Positions 22,049 through 33,610 of a DNA stretch of 64,000 bases are shown here, in pieces. Each line of letters begins with the position of its first letter. Position 1 is the first letter of the stretch. The stretch is from Clitoria ternatea (taxonomy: Eukaryota; Streptophyta; Magnoliopsida; Fabales; Fabaceae), in the NCBI GenBank assembly GCA_037962975.1, contig CM075669.1, forward strand, positions 191,464,501 through 191,528,500. The letters are read 5' to 3'. The notes under the pieces were generated by a model. The model saw nothing but the letters and a program-made list of their open reading frames with translations, was not told the origin of the DNA and ran no database searches. The position numbers and the translations under genes are program-made.

Positions 22049-23087
22049 GGGCCATCCAACACCATTCAAATCATCCCTTACACAGCATTTCATTCTCTTC
22101 TCTTCTCTCTTATGCTCGACTTTGAGTACTTCTTTTGTGAGTTGTAGTTCTAGAATAGTTTTCTAGATACTTGAGTGTGTTTCGGTGTATTGTGATCGTT
22201 GTATCGTGAAGTTTCCATCGTCTTCGTAATGTCAAACTCTGTAAGTGTTGTTTTTACTTTTACCATGTGTAACTAATTTGTTTATGTTGGAATTGGTGAA
22301 CTAATCTATTGAGTATAATGTTGTGAATTCGACCTCTGCATGTTTATGATTCAAGTCCATGTTAGTATCTCAACCTTTTATTAATATGAACGTCAAACGG
22401 GAGAATGATTTTCATGTGTATCAAAACTGGTTTTATTAGTGTAAATGTCAAACGGGAGAATGATTATTTATGCCGTATTGAAACTTGTTTTAACGAAAGT
22501 AAAAAGTTGGAATACCCTTGGTATCTCAATTCTATAGGGGTTGTTAACCATTGTTGCCATAAGGCCAGGTCTTAATGCAAGTTTTTACTGAGAAAGCTCA
22601 CGAGGGATCGGACTTTATGGTGAATTCTTAGAATTTATATCACGAGGGATCGGGTATAATGATTTTAAGCTGCAATGACATGAAACTTGATGATTAAATA
22701 TGCATGTCTTGAGTTCCTCATTGTTATTCTAGATTAGGGATCCAATTTCCAACATAATTTGTTTATCTGTGTTTATCTCAAGTATCTTACCTATTCTAGA
22801 TTGCAACTCGTCTTTTTAGATAAATTTTATTTTCTTTTATCTTATGAATCACTCAATCATGCTATCTTGTGAATATTGTATAAACTGTATATAAATCATT
22901 CTTTTGTTTATAATTTCCTTCACATTTACCATAGTAAATAGAAAATTACTGTTGTCATTGGACTTTCAATCCCAGTGGAACGATATCTAAATTTTGAAAA
23001 CTACAAACGATTGGTGCGCTTGCCAATTAACAAACCCGGTGGTGGAAACGAACCGTTGAGACGCCGTCGCCGGGTTAACAAGTTTTC

Positions 23088-23105
23088 TGGCGCCGTCGCC
23101 GGGGA
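23088..23105 (+). other. Primer binding site, tRNA-Asp type
   Basis: TGGCGCCGTCGCCGGGGA, seven bases after the LTR end. Athila elements typically use a tRNA-Asp primer with this sequence. Confidence 0.85.
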
Positions 23106-23229
23106 TTGAATTGTTTCAGTAAAACAGTAAAATTTTAATTACCGTGGTAAATATTTTTTTTACCTTATTTAATTTTTTTTTATTTATTTCTTATCATTAT
23201 TACACTAACTTTCTTTGTCTAGTTTGTGT

Positions 23230-25251
23230 ATGCAAACTCGATCTACCGCAGGTAAAATTTATTTTGATCCTGAGATAGAAAAGTTTGTAAAGAAAATTAA
23301 GTTTTTGAAATCTAAAACACAAACTAAGTCTTCTTCTACTTTTAAGAATTTTGAAAATTCAAATATGGCTGAAAGGAGAACATTGGGACAGTTTGCTGCT
23401 ATAAATGGTCCACCCCGAGTTTCAGGAATGTTTCAAGGACCAGTTTTACCAGTGGAAATTAAACCTGCCACTTTAAACATTATTCAAAACAACCAATTTG
23501 CTGGTTTAAATCATGAAGAACCATATGAACATTTAACTGTTTTTTATGAGTTATGCAGCACAATTGGTTTTAAACCCAATCAAGAAGAGTCTGTTTACAT
23601 GAGACTCTTTCCTTTTTCATTGATTGGGAAAGCAAAAGAATGGTTTAAATCTTGTCCACCGGGTAGTTTTGCAAACTGGTCCGATGTTGAAAGAAAATTT
23701 TTAGAAAGATTTTATTCTCCTTCAAAATATTTTGAAGCAATGACAGCCATACATTCTTTTTCTCAAAATAATGATGAATCACTAGGAGAGACATGGGAAC
23801 GATTCAAGGCACTCTTGAGAAAGTGCCCAAACTACAACCTGAATGATGCCGAGAAGGTAAGAATCGTTTACCATGGTTTATTGCCTCAGTTTAAGATGAT
23901 GTTAGATGCTTGTGCAGGTGGTTCTTTAATGAACAAGACTGTGGAGGAAGCCATAGAAATATTGGAATCAATGGCTATTAGTGACCGCCAAGCGAAGCAT
24001 GACAGAGGTAATATGCAGAGGAAGCCAGGAATGCTCGAATTGGGAGTAAATGATGCAGTGTTGGCTCAGCAAAAATTACTGACCCAACAAATTGAAGTTA
24101 TGAGCAAGCAATTGGAAAAAATTCAAATTGCTCAAGTAGCATCACCACCCCCTGCTCAACTTAAAACATGTATGCACTGCATGGGAGAACAACCATGTGG
24201 TTACTGTGGAAATGAGCAAGAGCAAGCCAATTTCATGAACCATCAAAGAGCACCCTTAGGTAATTTTCCTTTTAATCATGGAAATTCTTTCCCTAACAAT
24301 TACCTATAGGGTTGGCAAAATCAGAATATTGGCTGGAGACAGGACACTGGACCTTCCAACAGACCTCCTAACAATCAATTCAAGCAACAACAAACTGACA
24401 ATGCAAGATTGACAAGAATAGAGGAATCTATTCAACAGTTATTGCAGTTTGTAGAGACAAATGAAGCTGCCCGTAAAGCATCAGACATACAAATGGGTCA
24501 GCTTGCAAAAGAGATAGCCGAATTAAAGAGTTCTGGGTTTTCTGCAAACACTCAAAACCCAAGGGAACAATGTAATGCTGTTTCTTTTGATGTTGTAAAA
24601 ATTGATTGTAAAGAAAAGAGTGAGAAAAAGAAAGAAGAAGAAGAGAAAGAAAGTGAAAAAATAGAAAAAAATGAAAAAAATGAAAAAGAAAAAAATGTGC
24701 AAAGAGATATAGAGCAAGAAACAAACTGTATAACCCCGAAAAAATGTAAAGATCCGGGGAGTTTCACCATTCCTGTGACAATCGGAAATATCAACATCAG
24801 GAATGCGTTATTAGATTTAGGGGCTAACATTAACTTGATGCCCTTAGATTTAATAAAACGCATTGGTGAATATGAGTTAAAGAAAGCAAAGACAAAATTA
24901 CAGTTTGCAGATCACTCTGTCAAAAAGCCTTTTGGGATTGTGGAAGATGTACTGGTAAAGGTTGACAAGTACCACTTCAAGGTTGACTTCGTGGTGCTGG
25001 ATATGAAGGAGGACACTGAGATCCCCCTGATCCTAGGAAGACCTTTTATGAAGACTGCAAGAATCAGAGTAGATGTTGATCTAAGTACGGTTGCAGTCAA
25101 AGTTTATGAAGAAGAGGTAAGCTTCAGTGCTCATGAACACCTCAGGATAAGTAATGAGGCAAAAGTTTACCTTTCAACCGAACCAGGTATACCTCTTCCC
25201 AATCAATTAAATTGTTTTAACTTAATCGATGCTTTGAAAGATGAAAAATAG
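23230..25251 (+). pseudogene. gag-pro: Athila-type gag-protease, one in-frame stop
   Basis: Starts MQTRSTAGKIYFD (the first ATG in the frame is 23230). Capsid core: PYEHLTVFYELCSTIGF, VYMRLFPFSLIGKAKEWF and FLERFYSPSKYFEAM, all typical of Athila gag. A Cys-rich stretch (CMHCMGEQPCGYC) sits where the zinc knuckle is expected but does not fit CX2CX4HX4C. TAG at 24307-24309 interrupts an otherwise continuous frame; CAG is the likely ancestor. A Lys/Glu-rich low-complexity run follows (24610-24720), then a retropepsin-like domain with LLDLGANINLMPLDL (DLGA, where D-T/S-G-A is usual) and IPLILGRPFMKTA. The frame ends after the protease at 25251. No RT follows. Confidence 0.88.
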
Positions 25252-25740
25252 GTAATTAAGCATCGAAAAAGAAAAAAAAAGGAAGAAAAAGACAGGTGAT
25301 TCCTCAACGAATATTGGGAGACCACCTGATTAAATCAGAGGTGAGCCCACGCGTAGCGTCCCACAGACGCGTAGCGTGGGCAGAACAGGCTGATGCGCAG
25401 CGTCACACCACGCGTAGCGTCAGCCTCTGTTTTTAATTTTTGTTAATTTTTGCTGTGTGTTTGTTGTTTGTTGTTTTCTTTTTAAATTAATAAATTTTTA
25501 TATTTAGTATTTGTTATACTTTCTTGCATAAAAACAAATTTGTATAAATTTTGAATAAATTGTACTTTGTTTTGAAAATTATTTGAAAATATGTGTGTTA
25601 CTTTCTTTATAAATCATAAAAATACAAAAATATGTTGTGGTATATTTGAATTTCAATTTTAGAAAAACCAAAAATATTTTTTATGGATTAATTTATTGTT
25701 TAATGTGTGTTTAATTTTAAACTTTTTATTTTTTTTGCAG
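25252..25740 (+). other. Spacer with four GACGCGTAGCGTC-type dyads and a splice acceptor
   Basis: Non-coding, AT-rich except for a cluster at 25348-25424 with four dyads. It ends with a T-rich tract and TTTTTTGCAG directly before the ATG at 25741, which is a strong 3' splice site. This suggests that the next ORF is expressed from a spliced RNA, as is proposed for the env-like ORF of Athila elements. Confidence 0.65.
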
Positions 25741-27048
25741 ATGGCACCAAAGAAATCTATTCCCACTGCTGGTCCCTCTAAAAGATAGAGGAAGACCACA
25801 GATACCGACACCACCTCTAAGGATCCTGATCTTCAGGGACAAGAGGTGTTAGGACCGAGGGATCCCACCAGATTTCACACTGATGCGAAGTGGGCACAGT
25901 TTCATCAGATCAAGGGCCAGAGACTTATCTGGGAGAGGGTACTTGATCTGAGTGCAGGAGATTACCCTGAGCTTCAAGATGGAATTCAGCAGAGGAGATG
26001 GGGACCTCTATTCTCTCTACCTACTGAGGGGGACCCCATCTTAGTGATGGAGTTTTATGCAAATGCTTTCAGGACCCGCCAGGACACACCAAACATAGGA
26101 CAGCAGCGGACGAGTTGGGTGAGAGGCCGGCATATTTCATATGACCGGGACACTATCAGCACCCTATTGGGTAACCCTTGGGAGCCTACTCCCGAGGATG
26201 ACACTTGTTTCTGGAAAGAAAACAGAAACAAGATTGCTGCTGAGGGAGAGTTAGGATACTCCCTCGAGGAGGTTGCTCATTTCTTGAGCAAGGATGGAAT
26301 CTTTTTCAACCTAAGTAGGGTTGAAAGGAGTCCATCTAACCTCCTAAAGACCCAGCTGACCCCCATAGCCCAGGCGTGGTCCCACCTCATGCTTCATAAT
26401 ATCACTCCTGTCACCCACCTTTCATCCCTTCTAGTTGATCGTTGTTGCCTTCTCTATTCTATCCTCCAGGGCCACACCATTGATATTGCTGAGCTTATAT
26501 CTGAGCAGATTCACTTTTATGCCCTTGGGTATAAAGTGAATCGCCCCATACCCTTTCCTCTCATCATATCTACCTTACTGAGGAGGCAGGGAGTCATTGT
26601 ACCTTCACCAGAGTTTACTAGTTCTTCAGGGAGAGTCCCTAAAGTTCTAGTGAACAGAGATTATTTTGTGCAGCAGTGCGAGCTTCCACCACTAGAGCAG
26701 GAGGCTCAGCCTCGACCTAGGAGGAGGAGACCACCAGTACAGTCTCCATCTACTGATGCTGTCACACAGGGCTTTGCCCGGATATCACTTGAGCATCAGC
26801 ATATGATGCAGATGATGGCTGCCACTCATAGAGCTTATATTCATCTTCACGATGAATTTTACCAGTACAGGTTATAGGGAGAGGGAGCACCTTATGTTAC
26901 CCCGGCCGAGTTTACAGCACATGTAGCTTGGCCCGGAGATTTACCCACCTACCCTGAGACTGGTGGATCTTCTGGCGCACAGGTTGACTCTGATGGCGAT
27001 GGTGATGATGAGGAGGAGGAGCAGGATGATGATCAGATGGAAGATTGA
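25741..27048 (+). pseudogene. Second ORF of the Athila-type element (plant transposon-protein family, PF20167-like), two in-frame stops
   Basis: Starts MAPKKSIPTAGPSKR at 25741, directly after the acceptor. TAG at 25786 and TAG at 26875 interrupt a frame that otherwise runs to TGA at 27046-27048. The central part (FYANAFRTRQ, then VRGRHISYDRDTISTLLGNPW, and the distal region VTHLSSLLVDRCCLLYSI) resembles the family annotated as putative plant transposon protein (PF20167, from memory). The tail is acidic (runs of Asp/Glu). No membrane segment is evident, so a true envelope role is not supported. It occupies the position of the env-like ORF and replaces pol. Function unknown. Confidence 0.7.
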
Positions 27049-28308
27049 TGATGTCATCTTCTTATTTTTTTGCATTTACTTTGAGTACAGTTGATTCTAG
27101 TTTATATTTACATTTACATTTACACTTTATATTATGGTATTTCATTATTGTATGGTGTGTTTTTACGTAGTTATTTGTTTTTGCTTATTTTTCGAAAAAA
27201 ATAATCCAAAAATAAAATTTTTATCTTTCAATCAAATTTTTGTTAGTAAGTTAATTTATACACTTAAAGTTTTTACACAATAAAACCAATTTTGTAAAAT
27301 CAATTATTGATTCTTTATAACTTAGGAATTTTGATAAATTTAATTACAATAAGTTTATTAACCATCAAGCAAATTTCAATAACCCGGTGAGTTGAGAGAT
27401 TTTTTTTACACTTAAGGGTTTAATCGACATATTTTCAATTCGAATTGATTTTGCTTTAATCTCTGATTTGTGTTGTTGTACAGAGAATTCGGGAAAATGA
27501 TCAAGGCACATTTATTTGTGAAACGAAACCTTGGGCCAAACAGCTTACCTTGGTAAAAAGTCTTTTATCCCTTGCAAGCCAATTTGAGCCTAAAATAAAA
27601 TTCTTTGGTACCCTTAAAACCTAATTTTGTTTTAACCATTCCCTATACTTGATTGATTAAAAGAGCAGTTGAAATAAATGAAAAATATTTTGAGTGTTCT
27701 CACAAAAATGGGGAGTGAAAATAAGCAACTTGATTCTTTTCAAAAGGAAAGTATGAAAAAAAAAGTCAAAAATAGTGAAAAGAATCAAGTTGGGGGTATT
27801 TATTTTTCATCAATAAAAGAAAATGAGAAGTTTGGGTCAAGAGAAAAGCCTAAAAATTATGAAAATGCTCTTTTATGATTTCAGGTTTTTGAATTCCAAG
27901 AAAAACCATTAATTCTTGTAAGCCAAGCCTCATTACAACCCGTGAAAAGACCTTGTGATTTTTGAATTAACTCGGTATAAATAACCATTGATTAGATGAC
28001 AAACAAAGTTAAATTTGTTTGATTTTATGATTGATTGAGTGAAACAGGTTACCAATTGCATAGAGATAAACACTTGTGAGGTAAGCCTGAAATTCTGCTT
28101 GATTGTTAATAGAATATTGTAAATAATTTTATCATTAAACCTTTGTTATATTTGATATCAGTTTTTGATTATTACAAAATAGTTAAAATTGTGTAATTAT
28201 TTTTTGTGGTAAATTTTCGGACTAACTTAAAAATTTGATTTCAAATTTTTATTTTTCTTATTTTTCTCTCTTGCTCGAGGACGAGCAATGTCTCAAGTTG
28301 GGGGTATT
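27049..28308 (+). other. 3' untranslated region and PPT of the Athila-type element
   Basis: About 1.26 kb of AT-rich non-coding DNA. Near the end are GCTCGAGGACGAGCAATG (about 28273-28290) and CAAGTTGGGGGTATT (28294-28308), the latter in the place of the polypurine tract just before the LTR; both are common at this site in Athila relatives. Small open stretches here (such as 27678-27878) look fortuitous. Confidence 0.75.
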
Positions 28309-29877
28309 TGTTAGTCCTCAAATTTTCAATAAAAGCTTAAATAAAAATTTCATAAAAATTATAAAAATTAGTTTAATTTGTTAGAAAATTAGGATTTAAA
28401 TTCAATAAATGGATGTTGTTGGAAATAATCTGCCCTTGATCAATTTTCTCTAGTTTTGCAGTGAAAAAGTTAAGAAATCAAGAGAAAATTACACTGGAGG
28501 AGCTGACGCGTAGCCTCACCCCACGCTTAGCATCAACAGCTATTTTTGATGCTGACGCTACGCATCAAAGCCACGCGTAGCGTCAGTGCTGCGTGGTCTC
28601 CACCTCCACTTTGATTAACCACTCCACTTGGACCCAATAATGGGCACTCCACTCAGCCAAAAGGGCCATCCCACTCACCATGAAAGGCCAAAACTCGTTG
28701 AGACATGTCCATATGGCCAGGCATGATCAAATTTAATAATTTGAAGTGGCCATTATCAAGTGTTTAATGGAGGCTGAGTCAGGGGTGTGACGCATAGCGT
28801 CACAGGGACGCGTAGCGTCAGCACCCTTGCTCAGCCCTATAAATAGGGCCATCCAACACCATTCAAATCATCCCTTACACAGCATTTCATTCTCTTCTCT
28901 TCTCTCTTGTGCTCGACTTTGAGTACTTCTTTTGTGAGTTGTAGTTCTAGAATAGTTTTCTAGATACTTGAGTGTGTTTCGGTGTATTGTGATCGTTGTA
29001 TCGTGAAGTTTCCATCGTCTTCGTAATGTCAAACTCTGTAAGTGTTGTTTTTACTTTTACCATGTGTAACTAATTTGTTTATGTTGGAATTGGTGAACTA
29101 ATCTATTGAGTATAATGTTGTGAATTCGACCTCTGCATGTTTATGATTCAAGTCCATGTTAGTATCTCAACCTTTTATTAATATGAACGTCAAACGGGAG
29201 AATGATTTTCATGTGTATCAAAACTGGTTTTATTAGTGTAAATGTCAAATGGGAGAATGATTATTTATGCCGTATTGAAACTTGTTTTAACGAAAGTAAA
29301 AAGTTGGAATACCCTTGGTATCTCAATTCTATAGGGGTTGTTAACCATTGTTGCCATAAGGCCAGGTCTTAATGCAAGTTTTTACTGAGAAAGCTCACGA
29401 GGGATCGGACTTTACGGTGAATTCTTAGAATTTATATCACGAGGGATCGGGTATAATGATTTTAAGCTGCAATGACATGAAACTTGATGATTAAATATGC
29501 ATGTCTTGAGTTCCTCATTGTTATTCTAGATTAGGGATCCAATTTCCAACATAATTTGTTTATCTGTGTTTATCTCAAGTATCTTACCTATTCTAGATTG
29601 CAACTCGTCTTTTTAGATAAATTTTATTTTCTTTTATCTTATGAATCACTCAATCATGCTATCTTGTGAATATTGTATAAACTGTATATAAATCATTCTT
29701 TTGTTTATAATTTCCTTCACATTTACCATAGTAAATAGAAAATTACTGTTGTCATTGGACTTTCAATCCCAGTGGAACGATATCTAAATTTTGAAAACTA
29801 CAAACGATTGGTGCGCTTGCCAATTAACAAACCCGGTGGTGGAAATGAACCGTTGAGACGCCGTCGCCGGGTTAACA
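28309..29877 (+). repeat. Athila-type 3' LTR
   Basis: 1569 bp, same length as the 5' LTR and nearly identical. Flanked on the right by GTACT. Confidence 0.93.
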
Positions 29878-29882
29878 GTACT
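29878..29882. repeat. Target-site duplication GTACT, right copy
   Basis: Pairs with 21507-21511. Confidence 0.93.
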
Positions 29883-30912
29883 CACTAAGTTCCAAACAGC
29901 TTCCTGCAAGAACAAAGAGAAAGGATAAAAACTCAGTTACTGTCATGTTTTGTAAACCGCTACTTCCTTATTAATTTACTGGAAAACATTTTCACTTTGA
30001 GAAGTAGCGGTCGGCAAAACTCGTGTGAAACTAAAGTCGTGTGGGTCATAGATCTTCTAAACATCGTCAATATTTTGCTTGAAAAGAATTTTTGTTTTCA
30101 TTTTTGTTTTGATGATTGGAAAGATTTATAACCCAAGACTCAGAAGTACATGAAAAGAGAGGGAGCTGCTCATCCATTAAAGGATTACTAGTTTTTTTAA
30201 AAAAAAGTGAGTCATTTTTGGAATAAAGTAATCCTTTGAACGGGTAAGCAGTTCATCAATTTGGATTTAAAGGGAAAGCGAGAATAAGATAAGGTATAGT
30301 AAAGTCTGCCCTTTTGTTCCCTAAGTCAGGTTTTACTGAAAGTCTTTTTCTAGGACCTATAGCCTGTCTAACAGTGGACTCCTCACATTGGGTGGCTTGT
30401 ACTAGACTTCTAAAAGGTTACTAGAGCCAAGATCCTACACATGATGTGACCACCACAGTAGGGAATCTACAAGGTGCATACATCATGAAAGGTCAAACTC
30501 TAGTTGAGGTTCTTATGATCGCCGGATGGGAAGTACATCCCAAACGACACCGCTACCAACCTCCCCTAACTTAAGCTTCACTTGGGGCCCGGGTATAGGG
30601 CGCCACTCATAAGTGTGTGTAAATTATGAGTGTAGTGTGTGAAAAGGCATTCAATACTTGTACCTTACCCCATCCTGCACAGAGAACAAACACAGAACAA
30701 TAACACAAAGTCGTCTACCCTAGGGTTCAATAATGCACAAATATCAATAGAACGTAAACGATGAGAATTAAACAAACAGGAATCACATACAAATAATGAC
30801 AAACAATAAAATAAAGGAAAAAAGTTAAATAATTAACAGACCATTAAAAAATATGCGCTATCAACTCGATTGGCTTGACTCTCTAAAAAAAACTCCCAGT
30901 GGAGTCGCCATC
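29883..30912 (-). other. Ogre-A 5' leader with primer site
   Basis: Matches Ogre-B 47412-48450. On the minus strand the primer site TGGCGACTCCACTGGGA lies at 30910-30894, two bases from the LTR. Ogre elements use a tRNA-Arg primer, and this sequence fits that type. A T/C-rich tract ending in TTCTTGCAG (AG at 29905-29904, minus) is a candidate splice acceptor shortly before ORF1. Confidence 0.8.
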
Positions 30913-31460
30913 TGTCGCGACCGGGATCGTGACGGGATGGCCGACCCTTAAAAATAAAATGAAATTTCGAAATCCTTTCGAAAAGAAATCAGGGAGTCAC
31001 CACCAATATTTTTTAGGATAAAAAATATCAGGAAAAACCTCTTTTAAAACACTGGTTATGAAAATGAAATTCTAAGTTCGGGAGTCAAATTACAGGTGAG
31101 GAAGGTATTAGCATCTCACAACTGTCTGTTATAAAACGGTTACCTCAAATTGATAGCGCTCACTTCAAAATAGCCTAGAAATTATTTTTTACTTCTTTTA
31201 GGAAAAGAAACACACAAAATGACAAAGCAGACACGAACAGACAAAACAAACCAAACAGTGATAGTAAGAAATTTGACCAAATAGTGACAGTAAGAAAGAA
31301 GAAAACAGTAATGATAGAAGACTAAACAGTGATAGTAAAAAAAACAAATAATGACAGTAGAAGATTAAAATAGTAACAGTAAGAAATGACAAAGCAATGA
31401 CAGTAACAAACTCGACAAAACAACAACTATAAGAAAAAGTAAAATAGAGTGAGAGTAAAG

Positions 31461-31822
31461 GTTAACAGGATGTCTCATCCAAATTAACCTTAATTTATAC
31501 ATAAATTTAAAGATGAAAATAAAATTAATGAGATAAAAAAAAGTTGATTAAAAAAATATTTTGAGATTAACAAGACGTCGCGTCTAAATTAACCTTATTT
31601 CAAAGAAAATAATATTCTAATAAAAATATTAAAAATATGAGATTAACAGGACGTCTCGTCTAAATTAACCTCATTTTTAAGAAAATATTATTTTAAATAA
31701 AAATATTAAAATATGAGATTAACAAGACGTCACGTCTAAATTAACCCCATTTTGAAGAAAATATTATTTTAAATAAAAATATTAAAATATGAGATTAACA
31801 AGACGTCGCATCTAAATTAGCC
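31461..31822 (-). repeat. GACGTC-centred hairpin repeats in Ogre-A LTR, period about 76 bp
   Basis: Five units start at about 31461, 31566, 31641, 31718 and 31793. Each reads GATTAACARGACGTC-N-CGTCTAAATTAACC with small changes, so the outer arms (GGTTAA/TTAACC type) and the GACG/CGTC inner arms are inverted repeats. The last four are 75-77 bp apart with AT-rich filler. Confidence 0.88.
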
Positions 31823-32204
31823 TCATTTTAAATAAAATATTGTTTTAAATATTGACTATATAAAATTAATCAAAATAATAGCAGAGACATAGAAATTAAT
31901 AACGAGAAGTGGACCTGACAAGAATTGATTCCCGCTCCTACGTATTCTCAAATGTATTGAGAAATCAGGTTACGTAGTTCTTTAAAATTAACTTTTGAAA
32001 TAATATTAAAATATTTAAAATTTATACTAAAAATTATTTTTAACTGATTTGATTTTTTAATAATGAAAGGGATTTAATGGAAGGAGAAATACAAGGCGAA
32101 GTACTTCGCACGTGCACAATCCTTCGAAATCTAGTAACAGCGATGTAGGCAAAAAATATTTTGCATAACATCACTCATAACATTTTGAAACAATTATTAT
32201 AAAA

Positions 32205-32232
32205 GAATATATATATATATATATATATATAA
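32205..32232. repeat. AT dinucleotide microsatellite
   Basis: (AT)n of about 13 units in the Ogre-A LTR. Confidence 0.9.
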
Positions 32233-32588
32233 AAACTTAATATGAAACTATTTATTTTAATTTTTACAAAAGAGTTTAAGTTTTAATATTTTATTATTTT
32301 CACCATAAAATACTAAAAATATATTTTGAGTTTTGTGATTTTTATTTCACTTCTAACATAAATCTATTAAATTTAAGAATAATTTTTATTTAACTTGACT
32401 AAAACTGAAAATTCATTTTTATTTTATTTTTTAAAAAATATATATTATTATTTTATTATAAATTATTTTCATAGACATAAAATTAAATATTCTAAAAAAA
32501 AAACATTTATTTAACATTGGGCTCTCAAAGCCCATTTCCTAAAAGAAAAGAAGTCCCCCTTTTTTAAAAAAAAAATGGGCCTCACCAG

Positions 32589-32890
32589 TTGAGGCCTAAA
32601 AATAAAAAACCTAGAATTAAAAAAACAAAAGAAAGAAAAGATAAGAAAAGAAGGAAAGGGGGGGCGAAACAGAGAGAAGGTGAGGAAGAGAGAGAAAAGA
32701 AAGAAGGAGAGGGAGAAGAGGAGATCAGGAGAGAGAAGGAAGGAGAGAGAGAGAGAGAGAGGGAGACCGAGAGAGGGAGAGTGAGTGGAGGGAGAGACCG
32801 AGAGAGGGTGAGGGAGAAACAGGGAGAAGCAGAGAAACAGTGAGGGAGAAGAGATACCGAGAGGGAGAGGAAAGGAGTAGACCGGAGGAA
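32589..32890 (+). repeat. GA-rich purine tract
   Basis: About 300 bp of nearly pure A/G. The open frames across it on both strands follow from its composition. No protein is called. Confidence 0.85.
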
Positions 32891-33258
32891 GAAGGAAAGG
32901 GGCGGCGGTGGGCGGCGGAAGGAAGTTCGATCGGCGGACGTACAGGGGCAACAGTGGCTCCTTTTTTTCTTCTTTTTGTTGTTTTGGTATTTCGGTCTTT
33001 GTTTTTTTTAGTTTTCTCTACTATTTTTTATTGTTGATTGATGAAGGAAGATGATGATGGTGTTTGTGTTTTTTCCTTCTCCCTTTTGTTCTATTGCTGT
33101 TGGCCTTTTATGATGAGGATGAAGAGGATTAGGAGAGGAAGAGGATAAAGCTTGTGGAGCAGGGGACAGATTCCGGATTTCGGATTCCGAACGGAATTTC
33201 TGGAATGGAGGGGGAAATTATTATGATTTTTATTATTAAAAAAAAAGTGGTGTTCACA

Positions 33259-33610
33259 TGATGTATGCAAAATATTTTGCACTACACCATTATAAAACCG
33301 TCACATAATTTACTTAATGAAAAGATATTTTTTATTTTAATTCTAAAAGGAAATTCAAAGTTTAGGGTTAAGTTCAAAATATAGAAAATAAAATAAAAAT
33401 TAAGTAATACAAAAACATTACATTAATAAACTACTAAACTAATAAAGATAGAAACACCAAAAGAAAACAATTGGGTTTGTTATTTATTTATATTCTCATC
33501 AAGTATTTAATAGAAGATATTAAAAAAATATTTCATTAGCCTAAAAATAAAAATAAAAAATAGATAAAGACTAACAAATTAAAAAATAAAATAAATTGGT
33601 CTCACAAAAA
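33259..33610. other. AT-rich intergenic DNA flanking Ogre-A
   Basis: The 5' flank of Ogre-A. Just outside the LTR is a palindrome, GCAAAATATTTTGC (33267-33280), also present inside the LTR at about 32152-32167. Nothing else supported. Confidence 0.5.

Larger units (their letters stand above)
21512..23080 (+). repeat. Athila-type 5' LTR
   Basis: Begins TGTTAGTCCTC, ends GGGTTAACA. Contains TATA at 22041 and five to six dyads of the type GACGCGTAGCGTC upstream of it (21708-22023). Two direct repeats follow downstream: GTCAAACGGGAGAATGATT (22393 and 22447) and CACGAGGGATCGG (22601 and 22640). Confidence 0.93.
21512..29877 (+). mobile_element. Non-autonomous Athila-type LTR retrotransposon, complete, young
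   Basis: 8366 bp with two 1569-bp LTRs that differ at about 8 positions by eye (near 0.5 percent), a perfect 5-bp TSD (GTACT), a tRNA-Asp-like primer site, and Athila-type gag and protease. There is no RT, RNase H or integrase. In their place, after an about 490-bp spacer, is a second ORF preceded by a strong splice acceptor. It inserted into Ogre-A just upstream of the ORF1 start. It must have been moved by enzymes from another element. Confidence 0.9.
1..33258 (-). mobile_element. Ogre/Tat-like LTR retrotransposon Ogre-A, disrupted, 3' end outside window
   Basis: A Ty3/gypsy element read on the minus strand from its 5' LTR (30913-33258) through leader, ORF1, gag, protease and the start of RT, leaving the window at base 1. 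Pieces lie at 29878-33258, 17347-21511 and 1-1890. The plus-strand Ogre-B copy at 44104-64000 aligns with every piece in the same order. The first gap is the Athila-type insertion at 21512-29877; the second is the chromovirus tandem at 1891-17346. About 0.67 kb of gag-protease sequence (Ogre-B 54318-54983) is missing at the second gap. The coding parts have several nonsense codons and at least one frameshift. Confidence 0.88.
30913..33258 (-). repeat. Ogre-A 5' LTR
   Basis: On the minus strand it begins TGTGAACACC (33258) and ends CGCGACA (30913). The first about 12 bases and the last several hundred match the Ogre-B LTR (44104-47411), while the middle differs. Length 2346 bp against 3308 bp in Ogre-B. 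Contains five GACGTC-centred repeats (31461-31822), an AT microsatellite (about 32205-32232) and a long purine run on the plus strand (32589-32890), which is pyrimidine-rich in the direction of transcription. The partner 3' LTR is outside the window. Confidence 0.8.

Noticed and set aside
32511..33037. Open frames across the GA-rich tract on both strands
   Set aside because: Low-complexity Arg/Glu/Lys or Ser/Leu/Pro products inside an LTR; no domain.
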